Source of the DNA: Bradyrhizobium canariense
GTDB taxonomy: Bacteria; Pseudomonadota; Alphaproteobacteria; Rhizobiales; Xanthobacteraceae
Direction of reading: 5' to 3'
Length of the DNA stretch: 64,000 nucleotides
Assembly (NCBI RefSeq): GCF_900105125.1
Contig: NZ_LT629750.1
Location: 6,971,001-7,035,000 of the forward strand
The position numbers and the translations under genes are program-made. The notes under the pieces were generated by a model. That model had not been told where the DNA came from. It worked only from the letters and a program-made list of their open reading frames with translations, and did not search any database. The first letter of the stretch is position 1, and every line of letters starts with the position of its first letter. Positions 21,809-31,794 of this stretch are shown in pieces.

Positions 21809-22921
21809 TTAATTTTTCAGATTGATCATCCGCTCGACCGAACGGCGCGCCTTGTCGGCGATCATGGGATCGATGGTCACTTCCTCACGCAGGTAGACCA
21901 GGCTGTCCAAGATCTTGGGCAGCGTGATCCGCTTCATGTGGGGGCACAAATTGCACGGCCGTACCATCTCGACATCGGGCAATTCGGCCTGCACGTTGTC
22001 GGCCATCGAGCATTCGGTGATCATCACCACGCGCTTGGGATGCTTGTTGCGAACCCAGTTGATCATGTGCGCGGTCGAACCGGTGAAATCGGCTTCAGCG
22101 AGCACGTCGGGCGGGCACTCCGGATGCGCGATGATCTGCACCGACGGATCGGCCTCGCGATAGGCGCGCAATTCGTCGCCGGTAAAGCGCTCATGCACTT
22201 CGCAGGCGCCCTTCCACGCGATGATCTTCACGCTGGTTTTTGAAGCCACATATTTCGCCAGATACTGATCCGGCAGGAAGATCACCGTCGGCGCATGGAG
22301 GCTCTCGACCACCTGCACCGCGTTGGAGGAGGTGCAGCAGATATCGACCTCCGCCTTTACGTCGGCCGATGTGTTGACATAGGCCACAACAGGCACGCCT
22401 GGGAAACGCTCGCGCAACAGCCGCACGTCGGCTCCCGTGATGCTGGAGGCCAGCGAACAGCCCGCGCGTGAGTCCGGAATCAGAATGGTTTTCTCGGGGT
22501 TGAGGATCTTCGACGTCTCGGCCATGAAGTGCACGCCGCACTGGACGATGGTGCCGGACTTCACCTTGGTGGCTTCGATCGCGAGCTGCAGCGAGTCACC
22601 GCCGATATCAGCGACGCAATGGAAGATCTCCGGCGTCTGGTAATTGTGCGCCAGGATCACCGCATCGCGGGTTTTCTTCAGCTCATTGATCGCCTTGATG
22701 TAGGGCGCCATGAACGGCCACTCGACCGGGGAGATCACATTCTTGACCCGCTCATAGAGGTGAGCGGTTTCGCGTTCGACCTCGGGAGTCCACTCCAGCG
22801 AAGGCACCGGCAGTGCATGGGCGCGCTCGGCAGGGCTGACGGGGTTTCGCTTCGGCACAGCGGAGCGGCCTGGAATTGGGTTTCCGAAGTCTTCGGGACC
22901 GTAAATTGCAGCGATCGGCAT
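21809..22921 (-). CDS. nadA: Quinolinate synthase
   Basis: 4Fe-4S enzyme that condenses iminoaspartate with dihydroxyacetone phosphate to quinolinate. 370 residues, long-form NadA. The three cluster cysteines are seen in [20 protein letters not shown] and [13 protein letters not shown] 22921 ([15 protein letters not shown]) follows GGGAG at good spacing; the frame is open 27 codons further upstream but that part runs through the operator region. First gene of nadABC; two near-identical palindromes lie 23-180 bases upstream. Confidence 0.97.
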   Translation of the reverse strand: MPIAAIYGPEDFGNPIPGRSAVPKRNPVSPAERAHALPVPSLEWTPEVERETAHLYERVKNVISPVEWPFMAPYIKAINELKKTRDAVILAHNYQTPEIFHCVADIGGDSLQLAIEATKVKSGTIVQCGVHFMAETSKILNPEKTILIPDSRAGCSLASSITGADVRLLRERFPGVPVVAYVNTSADVKAEVDICCTSSNAVQVVESLHAPTVIFLPDQYLAKYVASKTSVKIIAWKGACEVHERFTGDELRAYREADPSVQIIAHPECPPDVLAEADFTGSTAHMINWVRNKHPKRVVMITECSMADNVQAELPDVEMVRPCNLCPHMKRITLPKILDSLVYLREEVTIDPMIADKARRSVERMINLKN

Positions 22922-22943
22922 GGCAGTCTCCCTGAGGTTCTTA

Positions 22944-22962
22944 TTTGCTCGTTTTGAGCATA
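22944..22962. promoter_or_regulatory. Candidate NAD-regulator operator, site 1
   Basis: TTTGCTCGTTTTGAGCATA contains the dyad TGCTC-N5-GAGCA and ends 23 bases before the nadA ATG, in the leader or just past the promoter. It matches site 2 at 17 of 19 positions when the two are read on opposite strands. Confidence 0.6.
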
Positions 22963-23081
22963 TCTGAGTGCTGAGAAATCCGCCCTTGGAGCGGGCCGGC
23001 AATTCCTGGCGTTTGAGTGAGTCTTGTCCGAACCAACCTCGCGGCGTCGCGAGGAGTCCGGGGCGTCAGGAGGACTTTACT

Positions 23082-23100
23082 TATCCTCATAACGAGCAAA
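23082..23100. promoter_or_regulatory. Candidate NAD-regulator operator, site 2
   Basis: Read on the minus strand the site is TTTGCTCGTTATGAGGATA, dyad TGCTC-N5-GAGgA, with 17/19 identity to site 1. The two centres are 138 bases apart, close to 13 helical turns, so looping or cooperative binding is possible. The rest of the 23003-23298 gap, between divergent nadA and the MFS gene, shows nothing else clear. Confidence 0.55.
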
Positions 23101-23298
23101 TCAAATATAGCACGGTCTCCCGGGCTCCGCTAGATCGCCGGGCGTTCAAATTGTCTGATCTGGCCGTCGCCATTTGCAAAGCTGCATTGCGATGTGGATT
23201 TTCCGGACCGTGCCATTGGGATTTGCATGCGAATGCATTAACTCCCTGTAATGTGCGGTCGCCGTTTTGGATCCGCTGCGAGCAATTGGGGACTTTGC

Positions 23299-24549
23299 AT
23301 GTCGACGACCGCAGGCGATCTCCGTTCGGCCTCCAGCCTCGGTAATTGGCGTACGCCGATCGTCATCATCATCTGCGGCTGTGCGATCGCGATGTTGAGT
23401 TTCGGGCCGCGATCGAGCCTCGGATTTTTCATTCAGCCGATGAGCCGCGAATTTGCCTGGGGGCGCGACGTTTTCGGCCTCGCGCTTGCCGTGCAAAATC
23501 TGTTGTGGGGATTGGGCCAGCCGATCGCCGGGGCGATCGCCGACCGGTTCGGCGCCCTGCGCGTGATGTGCGTCGGCGCATTGCTTTACGCCGCAGGTCT
23601 GGTGTTGATGCGTTATGCGGCAACACCGCTGTCGCTTAACCTCGGCGCCGGTGTCCTGATCGGATTTGGACTGTCGGGTTGCTCGTTCAATCTGGTGCTG
23701 TCCTCATTCAGCAAGCTGTTGCCACCGGAACGGCGAGGGCTGGCGCTCGGCGCGGGGACGGCGGCCGGATCGTTCGGGCAGTTCCTGTTTGCGCCGTTCG
23801 GCGTGGCGATGATCGACAATTTCGGCTGGCAGACGGCGTTGATCGTGTTTGCCGCGCTGATGCTGTTGATCGTGCCGTTATCGCTCGCACTCAGCACGCC
23901 CCCTGTGCCAGCGGCCAGCGTGGCGGCTTCGGACCAGCAATCGTTCAAGACCGCGCTGGCGGAAGCGTTCGGCCATCGCTCCTACGTATTGCTGGTGCTG
24001 GGCTTCTTCACCTGCGGCTTCCAGCTTGCATTCATCACCGTGCATCTGCCGGCCTATCTGGTCGATCGCGGCATTCCCGCCCAGACCGGCGGCTGGGTGA
24101 TCGCGGCGATCGGCCTGTTCAACATCATGGGATCGCTGAGCGTCGGCTGGCTGCAAAACGTGTTCCCGAAGCGCTACATCCTGTCGACGATCTATCTCGT
24201 GCGTGCGGTGTCGATCATTGCCTTCATCTCGTTTCCGATCACGACGTTCTCGGCGATCGCGTTCGGCGCGGTCAGCGGCCTGACCTGGCTATCGACCGTG
24301 CCGCCGACCTCGGCGCTGGTGGCGCTGATGTTCGGCACCCGCTGGTTTGCAACCCTGTACGGCTTCGCCTTTGTCAGCCATCAGGTCGGCGGCTTTCTCG
24401 GCGTCTGGCTCGGCGGTATCGTGTTCGAGAAATTCGGGTCGTACACGCCGATCTGGTGGCTGTCGGTTCTGTTCGGCGTGCTGTCGGCGCTGATCAATCT
24501 GCCGATCGTCGAGCAGCCGGTCGCCCGGCCGGTTGCGCAACCGGCGTGA
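23299..24549 (+). CDS. Major facilitator superfamily transporter
   Basis: 416-residue secondary carrier with 12 hydrophobic segments and a central loop near residue 200 ([16 protein letters not shown]). ATG 23299 ([10 protein letters not shown]) is taken because the conserved first helix begins 20 residues later. The loop between helices 2 and 3 has [11 protein letters not shown], the MFS signature position. Similar to the YbfB/oxalate-formate-antiporter-like branch often annotated only as MFS; substrate unknown. The AcuI-like reductase follows 43 bases later and may be in the same transcript. Confidence 0.88.
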   Translation: MSTTAGDLRSASSLGNWRTPIVIIICGCAIAMLSFGPRSSLGFFIQPMSREFAWGRDVFGLALAVQNLLWGLGQPIAGAIADRFGALRVMCVGALLYAAGLVLMRYAATPLSLNLGAGVLIGFGLSGCSFNLVLSSFSKLLPPERRGLALGAGTAAGSFGQFLFAPFGVAMIDNFGWQTALIVFAALMLLIVPLSLALSTPPVPAASVAASDQQSFKTALAEAFGHRSYVLLVLGFFTCGFQLAFITVHLPAYLVDRGIPAQTGGWVIAAIGLFNIMGSLSVGWLQNVFPKRYILSTIYLVRAVSIIAFISFPITTFSAIAFGAVSGLTWLSTVPPTSALVALMFGTRWFATLYGFAFVSHQVGGFLGVWLGGIVFEKFGSYTPIWWLSVLFGVLSALINLPIVEQPVARPVAQPA

Positions 24550-24592
24550 TCCGGTAAACCTTTCCCGAAATTCGAGCTTCAGGGAGTTTGCC

Positions 24593-25579
24593 ATGGGAAC
24601 GTTCAAAGCGATCAGGATCGACAAGGCTGAAAAAGGCACCACCGCTGCGCTCGCGCCATTCGACGAAGCCGAATTGATGGAAGGCGACGTCACGGTGCGG
24701 GTCGAATGGTCGACCTTGAACTACAAGGACGGGTTGGCCGTCACCGGCAAGGCGCCGGTGGTGCGGCGCTTTCCCATGATCGCCGGCATCGACTTCGCCG
24801 GCACCGTCGAACAATCTTCGAATCCGCAGTGGAAGGCCGGTGACAAGGTCGTTTGCAACGGCTGGGGCATGGGTGAAACCCATCTTGGCGCCTATGCCGA
24901 GAAGGCGCGCGTCAAGGGCGACTGGCTGGTGCGGCTGCCGGAGAGCATCTCGACCCGCGATGCGATGGCGATCGGCACCGCCGGCTACACCGCGATGCTG
25001 TCGGTGCTTGCGCTGGAAAAATACGACCTGACGCCGAGCAACGGTCCAATCGTCGTGACCGGTGCGGCGGGCGGCGTCGGCTCGGTTGCGATCGCCGTGC
25101 TCTCAAAGCTCGGCTACCACGTCATTGCCTCGACGGGCCGGACGTCGGAGGCCGACTACCTGAAAGATCTCGGCGCGGCTGAAGTGATCGATCGCGCGGA
25201 GTTATCGGGGCCGGCCAAGCCGCTGGCAAAGGAGTGCTGGGCCGGGGGCATCGACAGCGTCGGATCGACCACGCTGGCCAACATTCTCTCGATGACGAAA
25301 TACCGCGGCGCGGTCGCCGCGTGCGGCCTTGCTGCCGGCATGGACCTGCCTTCCTCGGTCGCGCCGTTTATTTTGCGGGGGGTGTGTCTCCTCGGCATCG
25401 ATTCCGTGATGTGCCCGATCGAGCTGCGCAAAATCGCCTGGAGCCGGCTGGCCAGTGACTTGGATCGAGGAAAACTTACTGAAATTACTCATGAAATTGG
25501 TCTGGACGAGGTTATCGCGGCCGGCGCGAAAATCCTCGCCGGACAGGTCCGCGGTCGAATCGTGGTAAAAATTCTCTAA
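24593..25579 (+). CDS. Acrylyl-CoA reductase-like quinone oxidoreductase (YhdH/AcuI family)
   Basis: 328-residue zinc-free medium-chain reductase that uses NADPH to reduce an activated double bond, in characterised relatives acrylyl-CoA to propionyl-CoA. Features: [48 protein letters not shown], the Rossmann loop [17 protein letters not shown], and the end [17 protein letters not shown] 24593 follows AGGGAG. Substrate assignment is by family only. Confidence 0.9.
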   Translation: MGTFKAIRIDKAEKGTTAALAPFDEAELMEGDVTVRVEWSTLNYKDGLAVTGKAPVVRRFPMIAGIDFAGTVEQSSNPQWKAGDKVVCNGWGMGETHLGAYAEKARVKGDWLVRLPESISTRDAMAIGTAGYTAMLSVLALEKYDLTPSNGPIVVTGAAGGVGSVAIAVLSKLGYHVIASTGRTSEADYLKDLGAAEVIDRAELSGPAKPLAKECWAGGIDSVGSTTLANILSMTKYRGAVAACGLAAGMDLPSSVAPFILRGVCLLGIDSVMCPIELRKIAWSRLASDLDRGKLTEITHEIGLDEVIAAGAKILAGQVRGRIVVKIL

Positions 25580-25694
25580 TGACGTTCAGACTTTACCAAC
25601 GAACCTGCTCCAATGTTGCCACGGTTAGTATGGTAAGCAGCGGGTAAAGGGGCCTTAGGCTGGGAGCCCGCGCTCGGTGAGTTGGAGTTACAGC

Positions 25695-26288
25695 ATGCTT
25701 GCGCGTTTTGTGTTGGGGACGGTTACGGCCGGGGCACTGATCGCACCTGCTCTGGCCGGGACGATGAACGCCGATGAGGCCCGCAAGTTCGTAGCCGGCA
25801 AGGTGTTCGCATTCACCTGTTTCGACGGCACCCGCGGCGCAGGCCGGATTCTCGATGACATGGGCGCCGCGGGTTCGGTGCAATTCAGCGGCTCCGGTCC
25901 GATTCGCCATATCAGGCTGCCCGGCAACACGTTGCAGGTCCGCGGCGAGGCGGTATGCGCATCGATCAAGGGCATTCCGTTCGAGCCGTGTTTCAGTCTC
26001 GACAAGCAGGACGAGCGCAGCTTCCGTGGATCGGTTTCGGGGATGAGCTTCGCCTATTGCGATTTCCATAACCAGGGCGCGGTGCAGATGCTGCTGGCGC
26101 GCTCGGTCGCGCGTCCGCGTTCGTTGCATCGGCACGAACAGTCGGCCGACGCGTCGCGAACCGAAGTTTCAAGCCGCGTTGAGACTCCGCGAGTCGAGAA
26201 CGCCGGAATTGAACCGGTCAAATCCGAAACGAAGGTCGAGCCGGCGAAATCCGAAAGTGCGCCGGAGCTGCGCCGCTCGACCGATTGA
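25695..26288 (+). CDS. Exported hypothetical protein with charged tail
   Basis: 197 residues. The signal peptide MLARFVLGTVTAGALIAPALAG ends near residue 22. The mature domain (NADEARKFVAGKVFAFTCFDGTRGAGRI, CASIKGIPFEPCFSLDK, FAYCDFHNQG) has four or five cysteines consistent with disulphides and resembles small periplasmic proteins common in Bradyrhizobium. The last 60 residues are low-complexity Glu/Ser/Lys repeats (VESRVETPRVE, VKSETKVEPAKSES). GGAG precedes the ATG. No function can be named. Confidence 0.75.
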   Translation: MLARFVLGTVTAGALIAPALAGTMNADEARKFVAGKVFAFTCFDGTRGAGRILDDMGAAGSVQFSGSGPIRHIRLPGNTLQVRGEAVCASIKGIPFEPCFSLDKQDERSFRGSVSGMSFAYCDFHNQGAVQMLLARSVARPRSLHRHEQSADASRTEVSSRVETPRVENAGIEPVKSETKVEPAKSESAPELRRSTD

Positions 26289-26326
26289 TCCAGCGCCGGC
26301 CATTGGCGCGGATTCTTAGAAGACGG

Positions 26327-26352
26327 CGGCCGGGCGGCAATGGTCCCGGCCG
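26327..26352. terminator. GC-rich inverted repeat after the exported protein gene
   Basis: CGGCCGGG (26327-26334) pairs perfectly with CCCGGCCG (26345-26352) over a 10-base loop, 40 bases past the preceding stop. There is no T tract, so termination is only a possibility. The following stretch to 26568 contains a fragment of a dispersed repeat (TTCCGCAAAAGTGGATGCCGG and CAAGCAGAGCATTTT-like blocks) and no gene. Confidence 0.4.
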
Positions 26353-26568
26353 TACACCGTAGTCTTACGGGCCTGTATTTTCACATCTTCGTAGCGACTT
26401 GCGACCCAGTTTGTCGATAATCGACGGGCTTGCGCGCATTCCGCAAAAGTGGATGCCGGATTTGCGATCGGAATACGCGCCGGCTTTCAAGCAGAGCATT
26501 TTCTCGCGGCACACCGCCTCGCACCTGGTTTGAAAATACTCTTGGGCGGCCCGAAACAAGGGTTCATC

Positions 26569-26811
26569 ATGTCGCTTTATTATTTCCGGATTAGTCACGG
26601 ACGCTATTCAGGCGCCGCCGACCTGGGATCGGAATTCGAGAGCCGCGATGACGCATGGGCTGAAATGACCAAGGTCTGCGCCAATCTTGTCAGCGGTATC
26701 TCCCGAAGCCTGAAACAGAACGCCCAGTGGCAGATGGAACTGCTGGATGAAGCGAAAAAGCCGGTGTTTCGAATCCGGCTCACGGCGGAATCGCTCGACC
26801 AGCCGCTATAG
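26569..26811 (+). CDS. DUF6894-like small protein
   Basis: 80-residue protein beginning MSLYYFRISHGRYSGAADLG and ending with FRIRLTAESLDQPL. The Y-Y/F-F-R/H-x-x-x-G start, the acidic middle and the helix DDAWAEMTKVCANLVSGIS fit DUF6894, a family of short proteins present in many copies in Rhizobiales. ATG 26569 is favoured over upstream in-frame codons because the upstream DNA is repeat-like. Function unknown. Confidence 0.7.
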   Translation: MSLYYFRISHGRYSGAADLGSEFESRDDAWAEMTKVCANLVSGISRSLKQNAQWQMELLDEAKKPVFRIRLTAESLDQPL

Positions 26812-26818
26812 TGCGCGG

Positions 26819-29530
26819 CTAGGTGCCCGGCTGCGCGATAGCTGCGGCGGAGGGCGCCTGTCTGCGGAACAGGATCCGTTGGTACAACCAGCCGATCGCC
26901 ACCAGCACCAACCCCAGGCACATGAACGACAGCGCGCGGTAAACCCCCGTCAGCGTCGACATGTCGACCAGGAACGCTTTCAGGATCGTCAGCGCGATGA
27001 CGACGGCTGATGCGAGCCGGGCTCGCTGTGAGTTGAAGAGGATGCCGAGGCCGAGCAACACCACTCCGAATGCGAGCCACGCAATCGAGTAGGTGTATTG
27101 TTCGGCTCCGCTGGTGACGCCACTGGTCAAAACCGGTCCGTGATAGAGCCTTCGAATTTCGAACGTGACGTAGGTCAGCGCCAGGACAAGCGCGCCCGCC
27201 GCGATCGTGTTGGCATAGATGGCGCTGCGCCGGCCTGCCACCGCGTAAGACAGCAACAGCGCGAGCACGGCAGGGATCGCATAGCCGAGCAGGATGCGAT
27301 TGATGAAGACGCCGCCGACGTTGACAGGCCAGAAGATCGGCGTTTCCAATAGCATCAGGCCGAACACGGCAGCCAGTCCGGCAAAGACCGTCAACACAAT
27401 CGCGCTGATATTGTGAATGACGCTGTTGGTGCGAATCCGCAGCCGCTCCAGCCCAATCGCCATCGCGAGCGCCGTGCACACCTGTAGCGCGACTTCGGTG
27501 AGGCCGGCCGTATCGCGATAGACATCGCCGCCGTTCACGGCGTGACGGATTTCCATGAATGCCAGCAGCACCGTGAACAGGATTGCCGCCGATTCCACCG
27601 CGCGCTGTGGCGCGTCATCGCCGCGGCGGCGCAGGAAGACGCTGCCAATCCAGAACGCCAGCGCCGGCACGCCATAGCCCCACAGCAGCCAGTTGAAGAT
27701 CGGCGTGGTGCCGACCGCATCGCCGACGATGCGCGGCTCGTAGCCGGTGCGCAGCACCACGAGGCCCGCGAGAATGGCAGCCAGCGAGCGCAGGAACGGA
27801 ATTGGCCGTTGCAGCGAAATCCAGGCCGTGCCCAGCGACATCAGCGCCATGGCAATGGTGAGCCAGCCTTTTTCGAGCGCAAAGGTCAACGCCAGCGCCA
27901 TCGCGCTGAGCGCGCCGGTCGCGAATAGCGCAATCGAAATCGGCAGCCCCGGCCGATGGTCGCGCTTGCTGAGGATTTCGGTCGCTGCGCTATACGCCGC
28001 GGCAAGCGCGACCGCGAGGATCGCAAACGGAATCGAGCGATCGAGATGCGCGATGCGCGCGTAAAGCGTGACCAGCAGCGCCAGCGGCGTGAACACCGCG
28101 GCGGCCGACCACACCACGGGAATGATGGCGCTGACCGAGCGTCCCTGCGCCAGGAATCCCGCCGCGCCGAAACCGATCGCGAAGATCGCCGCCGATATCA
28201 GATGCAGCGAGACCGAGCCGTCGGTCGCGTGGGGCCCAATTTCCGGCAGCGGACCGCCGGGCAGCACCAGCATGTCCGGATTGCCGCGCACCGCCCATTC
28301 GGCGAATACGATAAACACGAACGCCGCTGCGGCGCCGATAGCACCGACGGCGGCCGGGGCGCGCCATGCGATGAGCAATGTGCCGGCAACGAGCAGCGCA
28401 AACGCGATCATGGCGGCGTCGGCATGGAAACTTGTCAGCACGATCATTGTCGCGCCCAACAGGTAGGCCGCCAGCGCGCCGGATGAGATCGGCTCGATCC
28501 GGCCTTCATCCGCGGGCGGGCCGAACAGCAGGCCGCACACCACCAACACTGCCGCGAGAATGAAGCCTGACATCACGTGGAACAGATGCGGCCCGACCAT
28601 CGGTGGTCCGCAATCGAGACACGGCAGCGTCCACAGCAGCGCGAACACGATGGTGGTGACGGCCAGCCAGCGCCACAGCCTGATCCGCGCCAGCGCGAAG
28701 GCTGCCGCGGTGACGATGGCGAGATAGATGTACAGCGCCCAGAAATCCGGCTTGTCGGATGACACCAGGATCGGGGTGACAAAGGCTGCGGCGACGCCAA
28801 GGCCCGCAAGAGCGGGTCCATGCAGCAGGGCGGCAGCGAGTGTGCCCAGCGCCACCAGTCCCAACAGAATGAACGCGGTCGCCGGCGCGAGAAAACCATA
28901 AAGCGCGTAGGCGGCATAAACGGTCGCGAAGGCAACCGATGTTCCCGCGGCGGTGAGGATCGCCGGAATGTTGGCGATCGGCAGCACTTCGATCGTCGAG
29001 ATGCTGTCCTTGCGACGCATCCATTCGCCGGCCGCGAGCAGCGCCAGCGCGAAGGCGCCGCCCAAGAGCGTGCGAACCTCGGGCCCGATCAATCCCGCTT
29101 CGATCGAATAGCGGACCATGAAGAATCCACCGAGCGCCAGCGTCAAGCCGCCGACCCAGACCACCCATCGCGTGCCGACACGTTCCTCGAAGCTCGGGGT
29201 AGGGCTGGGTTGAGGGAGTGGCGAGGGCGCTGTCGTCACGCCGCTGATGTCGTCGTCCTTCGGCGCGGCATCCTGCTCTTCCGCAACAGTCGTGGCCGGT
29301 TCGGCATCCGCAACGGCCGCGGGCTGTTCGATGGCAACTTCAGGCGATGCGTCCGGGAAAACCTGACCAGGTTCCAGATCCGGCACAAGCGGCGGCGGGG
29401 CTATTTGCGATTGGGCCGCCGCCCTTTCGAGCGTATCGACCCGCGCGCGCAGCGCTGCGACCTGGTTGAAGGTTTTGCGCGCGATGATGAGCGCGACGAT
29501 GGCCACCAGAAACGAGAAAAAATCGAACAT
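26819..29530 (-). CDS. DUF2339 large polytopic membrane protein
   Basis: 903-residue inner-membrane protein with more than 20 hydrophobic segments. It begins MFDFFSFLVAIVALIIARKTFNQVAALRARVDTLE (one span plus a coiled-coil), then has a Pro/Glu/Ala-rich linker (about residues 60-125) and the DUF2339 hallmark FEERVGTRWVVWVGGLTLALGGFFMVRYSIEAG. ATG 29530 follows TGGAG; the frame extends 17 codons more but lacks a ribosome site. Relatives are large integral membrane proteins of unknown role. Confidence 0.9.
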   Translation of the reverse strand: MFDFFSFLVAIVALIIARKTFNQVAALRARVDTLERAAAQSQIAPPPLVPDLEPGQVFPDASPEVAIEQPAAVADAEPATTVAEEQDAAPKDDDISGVTTAPSPLPQPSPTPSFEERVGTRWVVWVGGLTLALGGFFMVRYSIEAGLIGPEVRTLLGGAFALALLAAGEWMRRKDSISTIEVLPIANIPAILTAAGTSVAFATVYAAYALYGFLAPATAFILLGLVALGTLAAALLHGPALAGLGVAAAFVTPILVSSDKPDFWALYIYLAIVTAAAFALARIRLWRWLAVTTIVFALLWTLPCLDCGPPMVGPHLFHVMSGFILAAVLVVCGLLFGPPADEGRIEPISSGALAAYLLGATMIVLTSFHADAAMIAFALLVAGTLLIAWRAPAAVGAIGAAAAFVFIVFAEWAVRGNPDMLVLPGGPLPEIGPHATDGSVSLHLISAAIFAIGFGAAGFLAQGRSVSAIIPVVWSAAAVFTPLALLVTLYARIAHLDRSIPFAILAVALAAAYSAATEILSKRDHRPGLPISIALFATGALSAMALALTFALEKGWLTIAMALMSLGTAWISLQRPIPFLRSLAAILAGLVVLRTGYEPRIVGDAVGTTPIFNWLLWGYGVPALAFWIGSVFLRRRGDDAPQRAVESAAILFTVLLAFMEIRHAVNGGDVYRDTAGLTEVALQVCTALAMAIGLERLRIRTNSVIHNISAIVLTVFAGLAAVFGLMLLETPIFWPVNVGGVFINRILLGYAIPAVLALLLSYAVAGRRSAIYANTIAAGALVLALTYVTFEIRRLYHGPVLTSGVTSGAEQYTYSIAWLAFGVVLLGLGILFNSQRARLASAVVIALTILKAFLVDMSTLTGVYRALSFMCLGLVLVAIGWLYQRILFRRQAPSAAAIAQPGT

Positions 29531-29601
29531 CGAATCTCCAGACCGTCGGCCCGACCGTTCGGGCGGCCGTGTCGAATTCACACATCAGCGCTGCCAGATT
29601 G

Positions 29602-30573
29602 TCAGCGCCGGCCACGGACACGCAAGCCCGGCGCGGGCCGCTCCTGCAATACTTCACGCCGAAAACGAAACAGCGCCGCGGGCCGGCCGCCGGTTTGTGT
29701 CGACATCACGCCGGTGGGTTCGACCAGCGCGCCATTCTCCACCAGCCGGCGGAAATTCTGCTTGTGCAAATGCCGCCCCGAGATCGCTTCCACGGTTCGT
29801 TGCAGTTCCGTGAGTGTGAACTCCGGCGGTAAAAGTTCAAAGACGACGGGACGGTATTTCAGCTTGGCGCGCAGCCGCGCGATCGCGGTGCCGAGAATTC
29901 GCCGGTGGTCGAAACGCATCGACACCCCGAGACGGGGGATCGACTTGCGCGCCAAGGCGGCAGGCCGGCCGTCCCGCCGGGCTTCCTCGATCAACCCCGC
30001 TTCATAGAGCAGTTCGTAACGGTCGAGCACGCGCTCTTCATCCCAATGCGCGCCCTCGGTGCCGAAATACAGCCGGACGCGGTCCTTGCGGCTGAGCGCG
30101 CGGGCCATTCCGGGCTCCTCGGTCTGGGCAGCCCAATTCGTCAACTCGGGAAAGATGTCGCGTTCGATGATGTCGGGCCGCGCTTCGCGCCAGTCTTCCC
30201 ATGGGAAAAAACGATACCAGGGTTCGAAGGTCGCTCCCGGCGCGCGTGCGGCGTTGTCAGCGGGCCGGGTCAACGCGAGGTAACCGATCGAGGCAACATG
30301 GGTGTCGGTGTCGCCGGGCTGCGTGTGGCGGCCGCGATCGCCGAAGGTGTAAAGCTGTTCAACGTAACCGAGGCGCAATCCCGCCTGTTCTTCCACCCAG
30401 GCGCGCAGGCCGATCTCGAACGTGCGGTGCGCGACCGCATCAAAGGGGCCGAACGGCAGCCCGGCGAGTCCATCGGTTCCGGAGGCGGTGAGGATCAGCG
30501 GCTCATTGCCTTCGATCGCGACAATGGCGGCGGTCAGCCCGATTTCGATCGGCGTCAGAAGCTTTTCGCTCAT
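29602..30573 (-). CDS. nadQ: NUDIX-related NAD biosynthesis transcriptional regulator (NadQ-like, COG4111)
   Basis: 323-residue protein: an N-terminal NUDIX-like domain (IGLTAAIVAIEGNEPLILTASG, EIGLRAWVEEQAGLRLGYVEQLYTFGDRGR) lacking a catalytic REUXEE box, and a C-terminal winged helix around ELLPPEFTLTELQRTVEAISGRHLHKQNFRRLVENG. This arrangement matches the NrtR-like NadQ/COG4111 regulators reported to control nadABC in Rhizobiales. nadA lies 6.7 kb away with two candidate operators. The gene sits at the end of a minus-strand run, 19 bases after the phosphatase gene. An NAD-linked role is from family knowledge, not from sequence alone. Confidence 0.83.
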   Translation of the reverse strand: MSEKLLTPIEIGLTAAIVAIEGNEPLILTASGTDGLAGLPFGPFDAVAHRTFEIGLRAWVEEQAGLRLGYVEQLYTFGDRGRHTQPGDTDTHVASIGYLALTRPADNAARAPGATFEPWYRFFPWEDWREARPDIIERDIFPELTNWAAQTEEPGMARALSRKDRVRLYFGTEGAHWDEERVLDRYELLYEAGLIEEARRDGRPAALARKSIPRLGVSMRFDHRRILGTAIARLRAKLKYRPVVFELLPPEFTLTELQRTVEAISGRHLHKQNFRRLVENGALVEPTGVMSTQTGGRPAALFRFRREVLQERPAPGLRVRGRR

Positions 30574-30592
30574 CTGGCGTCGTTCATGGCAG

Positions 30593-31099
30593 CTAGTCGA
30601 GATCGACGCGGAACGGGCGGCCTTCGACCAGCATGTTGCCCGGACCCATTTCGTCGAGCGCGCGCAGCATCCGGCCCTCCCGCCCCAGCGCCTTGTCCGC
30701 CAGACTGACGATCAGCCGGTTCGGCGAGGCGATCGGGGAGGCGGCGCGGATTTGCCGCGCGATTGCGATTTCATCGCGTTGCGGATTGAGCGCGCAGGCA
30801 GCGGCAAACGCGCTCGCGGTCGAGCGGCTGATGCCGGCATAGCAGTGCACCACCATCGGCGCGCGGCGATCCCAGCCGCGCACAAAGTTCAGCACCTGCT
30901 CGATATGAATGTCCGACGGCGCGACGAACCCCTCCATCTGCTCGGTGATGTCATCGACCGCGACTTTCAGGTGATTGGCCTCGAGCACCGATTCCGGCCG
31001 CTGCACCTGATCGACCTTGGCCATGATGGTCAGAACATGGCTGGCGCCGGTGGCCTTGACGGTGTCCGGAAGTGCGGCGAGTGAGCAGACGTGAATCAT
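30593..31099 (-). CDS. Tyrosine/dual-specificity phosphatase-like protein
   Basis: 168-residue cysteine phosphatase. The P-loop HCYAGISRSTASAF gives the C86-X5-R92 signature; an acidic residue pair VDDITEQ near residue 48-53 could supply the general acid. The short length and the LNPQRDEIAIARQIRAASPIASPN segment match the alphaproteobacterial tyrosine phosphatase family of otherwise unknown substrate. It lies between the HD gene and nadQ in the same orientation. Confidence 0.82.
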   Translation of the reverse strand: MIHVCSLAALPDTVKATGASHVLTIMAKVDQVQRPESVLEANHLKVAVDDITEQMEGFVAPSDIHIEQVLNFVRGWDRRAPMVVHCYAGISRSTASAFAAACALNPQRDEIAIARQIRAASPIASPNRLIVSLADKALGREGRMLRALDEMGPGNMLVEGRPFRVDLD

Positions 31100-31176
31100 G
31101 GCGGTCCTTTGGTCGCGTCGATTATAGGCCCGCGCGGGCGGCGATTAAAGCGGCAGATCAGCCCTGTGACACACGG

Positions 31177-31794
31177 TTATATGCACAATGTCGCAAACCG
31201 CGCGAGGAACCGCTTCTCGGCTTTCGCCGCGGTCCAGGGCGTCAAATAATCCGTCTGCGTCGAGGCGGGCAGGCTGGGATCGCGACCGAACAGACGTTTG
31301 GCCTCGGCTTGCGCGAAACCTGCCAGCTGAGTTGCTTCCAGATAGGCCGCGCCGCGGTCGGCGTCCTTGATCTGTTGCGTGATCTCAGTGCTGAGCACTG
31401 CCGGTAACCCGAAGCGAATATGGATTGCCGACAGTAGCCGCTTCTCCACGGCCTTGTAATCGCCACCCAGCACCGCCTTGAACGGCGAGATCATGTCGCC
31501 GATGACATATTCCGGGGCATCGTGCAGCAGCGCTGCCAATCGTACACGGATATCGACGCGCGGCGTCTGCTCGCGCAAAACGGCCTCGACCAACAACGTA
31601 TGTTGCGCCACCGAGAAAATATGCGCCCCGCTTGTCTGGCCGTTCCAGCGCGCGACGCGCGCCAGCCCGTGGGCAATATCGGCGATCTCGATGTCCAGCG
31701 GCGACGGGTCCAATAGGTCGAGCCGCCGCCCCGACAACATGCGCTGCCAGACCCGTGTTGCGGGTTCAGGCGCCGGTCGTTTTCCGGCCGTCAT
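31177..31794 (-). CDS. HD-domain phosphohydrolase (YfbR-like)
   Basis: 205-residue metal-dependent phosphohydrolase. The metal ligands are visible as HIFSVAQHTL, LLHDAPEYVIGDM (the HD pair) and KDADRGAAYLEATQLAG. Relatives hydrolyse deoxynucleoside 5'-monophosphates or similar; the substrate here is not determined. Its ATG overlaps the tag stop (ATGA), so it is translationally coupled to the DNA repair gene. Confidence 0.85.
   Translation of the reverse strand: MTAGKRPAPEPATRVWQRMLSGRRLDLLDPSPLDIEIADIAHGLARVARWNGQTSGAHIFSVAQHTLLVEAVLREQTPRVDIRVRLAALLHDAPEYVIGDMISPFKAVLGGDYKAVEKRLLSAIHIRFGLPAVLSTEITQQIKDADRGAAYLEATQLAGFAQAEAKRLFGRDPSLPASTQTDYLTPWTAAKAEKRFLARFATLCI

Noticed and set aside
26365..26598. 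77-codon minus-strand frame before the DUF6894 gene
   Set aside because: It overlaps the start of the DUF6894 gene and contains dispersed-repeat DNA.
28820..30007. 395-codon plus-strand frame opposite the DUF2339 and nadQ genes
   Set aside because: Spans two real minus-strand genes and is Arg-rich without structure.
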